From NCBI GenBank assembly GCA_031266385.1, contig JAISBC010000038.1, forward strand, positions 1-8,127: 8,127 bases of DNA. The letters run 5' to 3'. The notes below the pieces were generated by a model that was given only the letters and a program-made list of their open reading frames with translations, made no database searches and was not told where the DNA came from. The position numbers and the translations under genes were made by a program. The DNA is from Holosporales bacterium. Lineage in GTDB: Bacteria; Pseudomonadota; Alphaproteobacteria; RUG11792. This document shows, piece after piece, positions 1 through 6,156 of this stretch; position 1 is the stretch's first letter; the number at the start of each line of letters is the position of its first letter.

Positions 1-161
1 TAGAGCTCAATATTTCGCCAACTGTTGGCTACACATGATATAGCACATAACGTTAAAAACAGAATCTCAGTAGCACTGTAAAGTTTATTCCAGTCTTCTC
101 GTGGGTCTTCTATATCCATCAAGTCATCTAAAAAACTATCAACACTATCTAATTCCAACAT
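1..161 (-). CDS. ISAs1-like family transposase, N-terminal part (cut by window edge)
   Basis: An open frame starts at ATG 161-159 and runs off the left edge, giving 53 visible residues without a stop. The translation has the pattern SFLDDLMDIEDPRED, then KLYSATEILFLTLCAIS, then a segment with NSWRNIEL. This matches from memory the DDE_Tnp_1-associated N-terminal domain of ISAs1 / H-repeat transposases: a 'DxxDPR' turn, a hydrophobic 'ILFLxLCA' helix and a 'SWxxIE' motif. These enzymes cut and join IS ends with a DDE active site, which would lie outside the window. The fragment is too short to tell whether the transposase is intact. A possible IS end 77 bases upstream of the start fits a short leader. 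The family call rests on motif recognition only. Confidence 0.72.
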   Translation of the reverse strand, partial: MLELDSVDSFLDDLMDIEDPREDWNKLYSATEILFLTLCAISCVANSWRNIEL

Positions 162-238
162 AACCAACCAAAGTTATAACTACACTCGGTATTTATTTAG
201 CACATTTGTCCTTTAAAAAAAATCGTGAGGCAGCCCTG
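1..238 (-). mobile_element. Right-hand end of an ISAs1-like insertion sequence (partial)
   Basis: The transposase fragment is followed on its 5' side by an untranslated stretch. On the minus strand this stretch begins at 238 with CAGGGCTGCCTCACG, which resembles the CAGGGCTG-type termini I associate with this family. The boundary is therefore placed at 238. The other end is outside the window, so neither the inverted repeat partner nor the target duplication can be checked. The exact boundary is inference. Confidence 0.5.
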
Positions 239-257
239 ATGCTGTGATGAGGAATTA

Positions 258-287
258 TTTCCAGACAGCTTCCTTTCATACTATAAT
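258..287 (+). promoter_or_regulatory. Sigma70-type promoter of mreB
   Basis: A perfect -10 box TATAAT lies at 282-287. A -35-like TTTCCA (four of six consensus bases) lies at 258-263, with an 18-base spacer. Transcription would start near 293-295, leaving a leader of about 26 bases before the GTG start of mreB. The promoter lies just outside the inferred IS end, so the insertion appears to have spared it. Confidence 0.6.
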
Positions 288-320
288 CTCATGGTCTTAA
301 TTTTCTTGGAAGATTTCTGA

Positions 321-1361
321 GTGATTCGTAAGCTATTTGGCATGCTATCGACCGATATGGCGATCGATCTCGGGACGGCCAATACCCTTGTCTACGTTAA
401 TGGACGAGGAATCGTCGTAAACGAGCCATCCGTCGTTGCCGTCGCGAATTTGAACAGCAGGAGAGAGGTTTTAGCGGTCGGAAACGATGCCAAGCAGATG
501 CTCGGGAGGACGCCGGGATATATCCAAGCCATTCGCCCCCTGAGGGACGGAGTCATCGCCGATTTCGAAGTCGCCGAGGAAATGATTAAATATTTCATTA
601 AGAAGGTCCATAATCGCGGGATATTCACATCCCCCAGGATCGTCATATGTGTTCCATTCGGAGCGACGGCCGTCGAGAGAAGGGCTATACAAGAATCGGC
701 CGAAGGGGCCGGGGCCCGCGAGGTCTATCTCATCGAGGAGCCGATGGCGGCGGCCATTGGAGCGGGATTGCCCATAACCGAGCCGAAGGGCTCGATAGTA
801 GTCGATATCGGTGGAGGAACCACGGAGGTCGCCGTCATTTCTCTGGGTGGAATAGTTTTTGCATCGTCCCTGAGGGTTGGGGGAGACCGCATGGACGAGG
901 AAATCGCGACTTATGCCAGGAAGAATTTCAACCTCCTCATCGGGGAATCAACGGCCGAGAGGATTAAGAAAGAAATCGGGGCGGCGGTTTGCACCTCGAC
1001 GAGCAAAGATGTGAAGATGTCGGTAAAGGGACGGAGCCTCCTGGACGGCAATCCGAAGGATATCGAGCTAACTCAGAAACACGTGGCCGAAGCCCTGATG
1101 GACCCCATATCAGCGATTGCTAGCGGCGTCAAAGCGGCCCTAGAAAAGACACCACCCGAGCTGGTGGCAGATATTGTCGATACTGGGATAACTTTAACGG
1201 GTGGTGGAGCCCTATTACCGAATCTATCTGACGTAATATCTCATATCACTGGGGTTGCCGCTAAGGTCGCTGAAAACCCTCTGAATTGTGTGGTCCTAGG
1301 AACGGGGAAGGCCCTCCTCGAGACCAAGAGGAATGGATCCGTCCTTCTTCGGACTTATTAA
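321..1361 (+). CDS. mreB: Rod shape-determining protein MreB
   Basis: MreB is the bacterial actin homologue. It forms ATP-dependent membrane-bound filaments that position the cell-wall elongation machinery. The 346-residue length is normal for the family. Actin-fold motifs are in place: phosphate-1 loop DLGTAN at residues 16-21, phosphate-2 VDIGGGTTE at 161-169, and the adenosine-site TLTGGGALLP at 291-300. The hydrophobic N-terminal MIRKLFGML may act as the membrane-binding segment. The start is GTG 321, with a weak GGA ribosome site at 308-310 and a TATAAT promoter upstream. The 3' end overlaps the downstream yggT-like gene by 29 bases, suggesting co-transcription. The usual partners mreC and mreD do not follow. 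Base composition is balanced, unlike the accessory genes further on. Confidence 0.97.
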   Translation: MIRKLFGMLSTDMAIDLGTANTLVYVNGRGIVVNEPSVVAVANLNSRREVLAVGNDAKQMLGRTPGYIQAIRPLRDGVIADFEVAEEMIKYFIKKVHNRGIFTSPRIVICVPFGATAVERRAIQESAEGAGAREVYLIEEPMAAAIGAGLPITEPKGSIVVDIGGGTTEVAVISLGGIVFASSLRVGGDRMDEEIATYARKNFNLLIGESTAERIKKEIGAAVCTSTSKDVKMSVKGRSLLDGNPKDIELTQKHVAEALMDPISAIASGVKAALEKTPPELVADIVDTGITLTGGGALLPNLSDVISHITGVAAKVAENPLNCVVLGTGKALLETKRNGSVLLRTY

Positions 1362-1680
1362 CATAAGGGGCATCGTGCTGATCCTAATCCTAGCTCACCT
1401 CATAATTTCGGTGCTTCAAGTCATCGAATACGTGCTGTTTGGGTACATTATTCTCGGATGGTTCGTCCTCTTCGGCGCCTTAAAAAATAGAGATGGCTTT
1501 TTCTTTAGGATCTACATTTTCTTGATGACAAAGACGGAGCCTCTATTCTCCGTGCTGAGGAGATTTATCCCCCCGATAATGGGTCTGGATTTCTCTGCTC
1601 TCCTCGTTTTTGTTCTTCTCCACATCGCGAAGAGCCTGGTAATCGCTTTAGCTGGATTTATTTTGAGATTAACTCATTAG
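1333..1680 (+). CDS. YggT family integral membrane protein
   Basis: The 115-residue product has hydrophobic segments at roughly residues 10-46 and 79-110, with a polar loop between them. The loop contains TKTEPLFSVLRRFIPP followed by MGLDFSALLVFVLL. This is the signature of YggT-family (CCB3/YlmG-like) proteins, where 'TEPLLxPxRRxxPP' precedes 'GxDxSPLV'. The family is small, sits in the inner membrane and has no settled biochemical role; links to division, chromosome or cofactor assembly and osmotic tolerance have been suggested in different organisms. ATG 1333 lies inside the end of mreB in another frame, so translation is probably coupled to mreB. Later starts would remove the first membrane segment. 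Confidence 0.88.
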   Translation: MDPSFFGLINIRGIVLILILAHLIISVLQVIEYVLFGYIILGWFVLFGALKNRDGFFFRIYIFLMTKTEPLFSVLRRFIPPIMGLDFSALLVFVLLHIAKSLVIALAGFILRLTH

Positions 1681-1786
1681 ACTCCCTGAATGAATTTTAC
1701 CTCAACGAGATAAGAGTAGCTGTAAAATTTCTCCAGTTTACTAAATTTAAATAATAATAAGCTAATATGATTATATAAATACTGCG

Positions 1787-1847
1787 GGAGGATATATTTT
1801 TATGAAAATATGTAGTAAATTTGCTAACAAGAACGTTGGAAAACCAG
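1787..1847 (+). repeat. Conserved 5' cassette of family gene A (RBS plus N-terminal codons)
   Basis: This stretch starts at the ribosome site GGAGG (1787-1791), crosses ATG 1802 and ends at 1847. It differs from the copy in front of gene B at only two bases in 61. From C it differs by a one-base change in spacer length and a few substitutions just after the ATG. Positions 1816-1847 (32 bases) are identical in all three copies and encode most of KFANKNVGKP. The gene bodies beyond the following G tract are strongly diverged. Confidence 0.9.
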
Positions 1848-2438
1848 GCTCCACAAGACTCTGGGGGGGGGGGGCTCCTCTCTCCTGCTGCCATCCTGCC
1901 TGCCCTAGGGGGATTGATTGCCTCCTGTGTGGCATCGACGGGGCGTTGGACCTGTTCTCCAGGGCCTCCTTGGTATCTAAATCACGGGACTCCCCTATCT
2001 GTTGTCTTAGGGCGGGATGCTTGTAAACGAGGAGAACCTGTCCCTTTGTCCGTGTGGGATGATGTGGCGGATGGGATGTTTGTGCCTGTGCCAGATATTC
2101 CTGATTTCCCGGGAGAAATGGTGGATTCGGCTAGGGATGCCCCATGGAGCGGATTGTTATCTAATGCTCTTTTTAAGAATGCATGTTATTTGGTCCATTA
2201 TGATAGTGTCAGTAGTTCTCAGATGGACTTCTTGGATGGCTGGGTTTACGGGTATTTGGAGGAATTTAATGCCGGAGGATGGGGGAAGGATGTCCCGTCT
2301 GAGAAGGTGACTCCGAGGGTTACTTGGGTGATCTGCGGGTCTGCCTGGTCTCTGGGTGTTTTGGGATTGGGATACTTCATCGGAGGATACAAAAAATCAA
2401 AATCCAAGATTTGTGTTATGAAGGTTAAAGGATTATAA
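1802..2438 (+). CDS. Family gene A: membrane-anchored Trp-rich protein, frameshifted at a G12 tract (phase OFF)
   Basis: I do not recognise this protein. The frame from ATG 1802, behind a strong GGAGG, runs through the conserved KFANKNVGKP segment to Trp21 and the G12 tract at 1863-1874. It then shifts and stops after 74 residues at 2026. Deleting one G joins it to the long frame ending at 2438 and gives 211 residues: a basic N-region (1-24), a hydrophobic stretch (about 25-44), a Trp/Cys-containing domain, a second hydrophobic segment (about 173-195) and a lysine-rich tail ending KGL. Gene C, with G11, reads through at the same codon, so the G11 form is the likely functional state. The sense strand is about 70% G+T in a 60-base sample. 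B follows 50 bases downstream, probably in the same transcript. A real pseudogene or a sequencing error in the homopolymer remains possible. Confidence 0.8.
1863..1874 (+). repeat. G12 homopolymer, candidate phase-variation switch of gene A
   Basis: Twelve consecutive G follow the T of the Trp21 codon. G11 would give Trp-Gly-Gly-Gly-Leu-Leu as in gene C; G12 gives Trp-Gly-Gly-Gly-Ala-Pro and an early stop. Tracts of this length are known to slip during replication in bacterial contingency loci. Confidence 0.85.
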
Positions 2439-2473
2439 ACTTTAATACGATACAATTGATGTAGAAATATTAG

Positions 2474-2534
2474 GGAGGATATATTTTTATGAAAATATTT
2501 AATAAATTTGCTAACAAGAACGTTGGAAAACCAG
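2474..2534 (+). repeat. Conserved 5' cassette of family gene B
   Basis: This is the second copy of the shared cassette: GGAGG at 2474-2478, a ten-base AT spacer, ATG 2489 and the identical 32-base block at 2503-2534. It lies only 50 bases after the stop of gene A. Direct recombination between the two cassettes could therefore delete A and bring B next to the upstream promoter region. Confidence 0.9.
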
Positions 2535-3322
2535 TCCTCACAAGGCGCTGGGGGCTCCTACTAACTCTATTCGTGTCTGTTTTTGTTTCCCTGTCTGTTG
2601 CACTAGGTAAGGAGAATTGGTTTGCCTTCCCGGCTTTGGTTGTGACAGACCGATCGGAGATGGGAGCACAGGATAATCATCGGTTTCAAGGAGTTTTGGA
2701 TGTTTTTACTGATGGGGACTTGAATCGAGGAAGTGGTCCGGTGGCTTTGTTTTCTCTCAGAGGGAATTCCTCTGATTATCTGGGGTCTTTGTCTTTTGTT
2801 GATTGCGACTTTGAACCTTCTAGGCCACTGGGGGCGGGGTTTGATTGGGATTCTGTGTATTGGTGTGATGAGCGATGGTCTAATCAGTATTTCACTATGG
2901 GTATGATGTTCCCCGGCGTTTTTACTTTGCCTGCCTGTATGCACTTTTGGTCGGAACGGGCTAATTTAGGTCGCGATGTTAGGGAAGTTTACGGGTTGTT
3001 TGGCGATGACACTAAGAATCAGTTGAAGACTGTGTTGGATAGACATTCTGTGCCATATAATTCAAATGGGGGAGAGACTAGTGGGACCGATTTATGTGTA
3101 GGACTCGATAATTATTTGACTGATCTGAACTCTCTAGTATGGAATTATAAGATTGAATCGGCTGAGTACAAGGCATATGCATCCAATGCCGAGAAAGTTG
3201 CCGCTACTTACAAGCGATGGTTGTTTATAACGGGTTGTGTTGCCACTGGGTGTTTAGCTTGGAATCTTTTGTTTAAGAAATCTGCTCCTCTGTCTTCTGT
3301 TTTCAAATTGCGCGGAATCTGA
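2489..3322 (+). CDS. Family gene B: membrane-anchored protein with conserved KFANKNVGKP N-terminus (in frame)
   Basis: This is an unrecognised 277-residue protein and the largest member of the local family. ATG 2489 lies ten bases after GGAGG. Residues 1-22 are basic (KFANKNVGKP, then TRRWG), followed by a hydrophobic run at about 23-40 (LLLTLFVSVFVSLSVALG) that looks like a signal peptide or membrane anchor. The middle domain has the family features: a Gly/Pro-rich 'RGSGPVALF' segment, a 'GFDWDSVYW' segment and an aromatic 'MHFWSE' helix. A second hydrophobic segment at about 244-262 is followed by a KK-containing tail ending LRGI. The G tract after Trp21 is only five bases (2550-2554) and keeps the frame, so this copy should be stable. 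Gene B converges on slt with a ten-base gap. Exported and membrane-bound is an inference from hydropathy. Confidence 0.85.
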   Translation: MKIFNKFANKNVGKPVLTRRWGLLLTLFVSVFVSLSVALGKENWFAFPALVVTDRSEMGAQDNHRFQGVLDVFTDGDLNRGSGPVALFSLRGNSSDYLGSLSFVDCDFEPSRPLGAGFDWDSVYWCDERWSNQYFTMGMMFPGVFTLPACMHFWSERANLGRDVREVYGLFGDDTKNQLKTVLDRHSVPYNSNGGETSGTDLCVGLDNYLTDLNSLVWNYKIESAEYKAYASNAEKVAATYKRWLFITGCVATGCLAWNLLFKKSAPLSSVFKLRGI

Positions 3323-3332
3323 TCGTAACTTT

Positions 3333-5216
3333 CTATGCCGTCACTTGGTCGAAGTTAGCTATATTTGATGTTCCATAACAATCCGATGGGCCGAACATAT
3401 TTTGATACTCAAAGAGGGATCTGAGGACGTGTTTAACATATATCCTCGTTTCCTTATACGGAATTAGTTCCATCAGATCTATCGAGGACAGCCCCTTTAA
3501 TTTGCTTATACTTTTTTGGAATTTAGAGAGATTTCCTTCACCGCAATTATATGCGGCGACCGCATAGACTATATTCCCATTATATTTGTGTAATAGACGG
3601 GATAAAATACTGGATCCAATGAGTATATTTTTTTTCCGATTGGATAGCGGAACTCCCTGCCCAATATAAAATTTTATCCTCGACATTTCGTAATCGGCAG
3701 TCGTCGGCATTATTTGCATCAATCCAACCGCCCCTACGTGACTCACCGCATTTGCGTTGAAATTACTTTCACTTTGAATTACGGAATGAACGATTGCATA
3801 AAAACATAGATCATTTTTCACATTCCGGATATACCCCATCTCCTCGTTATTCAAGACTCTATACGCCCTTTTCCCGACGAAAAAATGCTGTTTTCGAGAT
3901 ATCGTTGAGATTAGGGTTGGTAATTCGTCGTGGGCGATCGCAATATCAAGGAGGAGGAGTTCTTCATTCGGATCCTCTATTTCCTTCACGAGTTGTCGAT
4001 AAAAATCTTTGGCGTACCTCTTATGCGATTTACTCTTTGAAATTTCCATCAGAGTTTGGACTAACTCTCGGCCGTAAAAACGGACTTCTAGATCGGTTGG
4101 GGTAATCGAAAAATCATTGGCATATATGTCATCTATAACGGAAAATCGACCACTCGGGAGGCCAGAGAGCCTATGATGAGCAACGTATCCGTAGAACGTA
4201 TTAAAATGAATGGCCGCTTTTTTATACCATTCAATCGCTGGGACGATATCATTTTTTGCTCGATGGACTTCGGCGAGCCAGCATGCATTCTTGCTCAACC
4301 TTATGGCCGTCCTGGAATTATTATAGGCATCCTCGAAGTGATCGATTGCCGTATCGTAATCCTTGAGAAAGCGATACGATATATATCCCAATAACCATTT
4401 AGCCTTCACATGATTTTCGTTATTTTGGTGATTTTGTAACTTACATTTTTCCATCACCTGATATGATAATCTCGGATTCCCAGACCTTAGGATTTCATAT
4501 GCCACATACCGCCTTTGATTGAAGAAGTCCTGTTCGTACTGTTCTTCGTTTCTATTACTCATCGCCAAAATATCGGCGGCCTTCGTGATCTGTTTTCGAT
4601 CGATGAGGCCTTGAACGATATTCAATTTTTTCCGCGGATCCTGCAGATCCTTCGCTGAGAAACCCGAGGATTTTTCGGCGAAATTCTGTCGCAAGAATAG
4701 AGCAATATATTCCGCGATTTGTGGGATCACCATCTTTTTCATCGCAATTAATTGCGGGATTTTATTTTGAGCCATGAGGCGTTTGGCCCGCCTAGCATCC
4801 TCGATAGGAGTCAGATATTTTTCGAATTCTTCTCGATATCTCACGGCAAAATCATCGGAGAAATTCTGGAAAATCCAATTTTGCTTGATATACAACTTTC
4901 CAAGTTCTGGATCGGTTTGCAGGAGGCAATACGCATGAGCGATGGTTCCATCCCCGGTCATTGGAGGATGCCTCTTAAACCAGGTCAGGAGGAATGGACT
5001 ATTGGTCGGAGGAATGGGAATATTTCTCTCGGCCTCTTTGACGGACTCTTGGAATAGTGGCCAGTGAGGATTGTAATAGAAAAAAGAGAATACGTTTTTG
5101 TGGTTCGAAGGATTTCGGATGGCCACCTTCCATTTTTCTAATTTTTCCAGGCCGGCGGCACTGACCTGCCCAATTAGGAACAGAGATATGACTAAGACAC
5201 GAAAAAAGATAATCAC
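3333..5216 (-). CDS. slt: Soluble lytic murein transglycosylase (Slt70-like, GH23)
   Basis: This periplasmic enzyme cleaves the MurNAc-GlcNAc bond of peptidoglycan with formation of 1,6-anhydroMurNAc. The 627-residue length is close to that of E. coli Slt70. Residues 1-21 form a signal peptide (FFRVLVISLFLIGQVSA). Residues of about 25-460 are mostly helical and should form the superhelical U and linker domains, with TPR-like helices near 280-335. The C-terminal catalytic domain has the putative acid Glu483 in QSESNF, GAVGLMQIMPTTA at about 495-507, AAYN at 554-557 and a conserved Glu589 in YKETRIYV. The start is GTG 5216; GGGGAG lies about 15 bases upstream, longer than ideal. The gene lies 67 bases downstream of tRNA-Pro on the same strand and may be partly transcribed from that promoter. 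Sense-strand composition is balanced. It is not related to the flanking family genes. Confidence 0.95.
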   Translation of the reverse strand: MIIFFRVLVISLFLIGQVSAAGLEKLEKWKVAIRNPSNHKNVFSFFYYNPHWPLFQESVKEAERNIPIPPTNSPFLLTWFKRHPPMTGDGTIAHAYCLLQTDPELGKLYIKQNWIFQNFSDDFAVRYREEFEKYLTPIEDARRAKRLMAQNKIPQLIAMKKMVIPQIAEYIALFLRQNFAEKSSGFSAKDLQDPRKKLNIVQGLIDRKQITKAADILAMSNRNEEQYEQDFFNQRRYVAYEILRSGNPRLSYQVMEKCKLQNHQNNENHVKAKWLLGYISYRFLKDYDTAIDHFEDAYNNSRTAIRLSKNACWLAEVHRAKNDIVPAIEWYKKAAIHFNTFYGYVAHHRLSGLPSGRFSVIDDIYANDFSITPTDLEVRFYGRELVQTLMEISKSKSHKRYAKDFYRQLVKEIEDPNEELLLLDIAIAHDELPTLISTISRKQHFFVGKRAYRVLNNEEMGYIRNVKNDLCFYAIVHSVIQSESNFNANAVSHVGAVGLMQIMPTTADYEMSRIKFYIGQGVPLSNRKKNILIGSSILSRLLHKYNGNIVYAVAAYNCGEGNLSKFQKSISKLKGLSSIDLMELIPYKETRIYVKHVLRSLFEYQNMFGPSDCYGTSNIANFDQVTA

Positions 5217-5227
5217 AACGAAAAAAA

Positions 5228-5241
5228 CGATCTCCCCATCG
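5228..5241 (-). terminator. Weak terminator-like hairpin between tRNA-Pro and slt
   Basis: On the minus strand CGAT-GGGGAG-ATCG is followed directly by seven T. The stem is only four pairs plus a possible G-T, so termination would be inefficient. The loop holds the GGGGAG that is the best ribosome-site candidate for slt, so the hairpin could also influence slt translation. This is weak evidence. Confidence 0.25.
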
Positions 5242-5283
5242 CGTTTTCTTCAGGCGAACAAAAAAAACGAAGAACTGACTATA

Positions 5284-5360
5284 TGGTCGGGAAGAGAGGA
5301 TTTGAACCTCCGGCCCCTTGCTCCCAAAGCAAGTGCGCTACCAGGCTGCGCTACTTCCCG
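5284..5360 (-). tRNA. tRNA-Pro (anticodon UGG)
   Basis: The acceptor stem CGGGAAG (from 5360) pairs perfectly with CTTCCCG, followed by discriminator A at 5287 and an encoded CCA at 5286-5284. The D arm has GCGC/GCGC around AGCCTGGTA. The anticodon arm is CTTGC-TTTGGGA-GCAAG, placing TGG at the anticodon. The T arm has GGAGG-TTCAAAT-CCTCT. Total length is 77 with CCA. Confidence 0.97.
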
Positions 5361-5371
5361 TTCCTATGATC

Positions 5372-5377
5372 ATTATA
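5372..5377 (-). promoter_or_regulatory. -10 box of the tRNA-Pro promoter
   Basis: A perfect TATAAT on the minus strand lies 11 bases before the tRNA 5' end, placing the start of transcription a few bases ahead of the mature end. No good -35 box is evident; ATGTTA with an 18-base spacer is the best candidate. Confidence 0.6.
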
Positions 5378-5489
5378 TCGCTTAATCTCATTTTCTAACA
5401 TATTTTTTAGAGCATTAATTTTAAGGGGGCATTGATATCCCGCCGAGTTACTTTATGTCACCGATGGCGAAAAGGAGAAATTTTTTGTG

Positions 5490-5532
5490 TTGACATCGAA
5501 AAATTTAACTCACAAACTAACACGACTATGCT
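5490..5532 (+). promoter_or_regulatory. Possible promoter region for the 155-residue ORF
   Basis: A perfect -35 hexamer TTGACA at 5490-5495 lacks a good -10 at the right distance; CAAACT at 5513-5518 matches three of six. An alternative pair is TTTAAC at 5504-5509 with TATGCT at 5527-5532 and a 17-base spacer. An AAATTTTT/AAAAATTT inverted repeat surrounds the TTGACA and could be an operator. None of this is strong. Confidence 0.3.
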
Positions 5533-5553
5533 TTTAACGGATTTTTAACTACT

Positions 5554-6021
5554 ATGTGCAAATTAACTCGTATCGCTTGCTTCCTCGGCCTATCCTTTGC
5601 TAACTACTGTGGGGAATGGGCTCTGTCAATGGTTAGGTTAGTCGCTCAAGACGATGCTTCAATTGAGGACCATACGAGGAATTTTGTATCTGAGGTTAGT
5701 CGCAGGTTTGATCGCAATCCCCACAGCCTATTCACCGCTGAATTTGCTGGATCCTGCAGTCGGTTCGGTCAACGTTTCAATGAGATGAATAGACCAGATA
5801 TGGCAGACCCATTTGAACTCTTAGCCCGAGTACTATCTAGTATGGCTCATCAAGGAAAGAAATCTAAGCACTGTATTGTTGTCGCTGTAAGCGAGATCGG
5901 TAAGATAATTGTTCAATTAAGAGATTATTTCCCGGCAACTATTGGCCAATCTGAGGACGTCCAAGTAGGTGCGTCAAGACACAGACCCAAAGGAAAAAAG
6001 AGTAATAGCAGGAAAGGATGA
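5554..6021 (+). CDS. Hypothetical protein, possibly exported, with a basic C-terminal tail
   Basis: I do not recognise this 155-residue protein. The first 20 or so residues (MCKLTRIACFLGLSFANYCG) look like a short signal peptide with a Lys/Arg N-region. The body is mixed and soluble-looking, with likely helices at about 38-50 and 85-100 and a hydrophobic stretch CIVVAVSEIGKIIVQL near 107-122. The tail RHRPKGKKSNSRKG is strongly basic. ATG 5554 has no clear ribosome site. ATG 5629 has GGG about nine bases upstream and could be the true start, which would remove the signal-like segment. The gene stands alone on the plus strand, divergent from tRNA-Pro and convergent with gene C, and a terminator-like hairpin follows. 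It lacks the G+T bias, KFANKNVGKP segment and C-terminal anchor of the neighbouring family, so it is not an obvious member. Confidence 0.6.
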   Translation: MCKLTRIACFLGLSFANYCGEWALSMVRLVAQDDASIEDHTRNFVSEVSRRFDRNPHSLFTAEFAGSCSRFGQRFNEMNRPDMADPFELLARVLSSMAHQGKKSKHCIVVAVSEIGKIIVQLRDYFPATIGQSEDVQVGASRHRPKGKKSNSRKG

Positions 6022-6093
6022 GATTTCGAAACACCTCTCCCGGATGAAATCCTAAAGAGGTCACCCGAAAATCTACAATGGTGTGTAAGCTGC

Positions 6094-6130
6094 TCCGGAA
6101 GTTTGTGTTGCCTCCCTCTTCCGGATTTTG
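6094..6130 (+). terminator. Rho-independent terminator-like hairpin after the 155-residue ORF
   Basis: TCCGGAAG at 6094-6101 pairs perfectly with CTTCCGGA at 6118-6125. The loop is 16 bases and TTTTGTT follows on the plus strand. The large loop and short T run make it moderate. It sits between two convergent genes. On the minus strand no T run follows, so it would serve gene C less well. Confidence 0.55.
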
Positions 6131-6156
6131 TTAGAAAGTTGAAATAGAGACTCAAT

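Noticed and set aside
392..967. Open frames inside mreB on both strands
   Set aside because: mreB motifs fill this region, so these are out-of-frame shadows.
1693..1729. Inverted repeat AATTTTAC/GTAAAATT downstream of yggT as a terminator or operator
   Set aside because: The stem is AT-only with a 21-base loop and no following T run. The spacer 1681-1801 is AT-rich and probably holds the promoter of gene A, but no convincing -35/-10 pair could be chosen.
1821..2438. Gene A starting at an internal codon at 1821, as an independent intact gene
   Set aside because: That start has no ribosome site and would read the conserved cassette in the wrong frame; homology with B and C supports ATG 1802 plus a frameshift in the G tract.
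3794..5057. Plus-strand open frames within slt
   Set aside because: They are antisense to a full-length transglycosylase with intact catalytic motifs.
5284..5360. tRNA-Pro as an integration site of a genomic island
   Set aside because: No duplicated tRNA 3' end or integrase gene was seen in the window, so there is no support beyond proximity.
5098..5385. Plus-strand open frame spanning the slt start and tRNA-Pro
   Set aside because: It crosses a clear tRNA and the slt signal peptide on the other strand.
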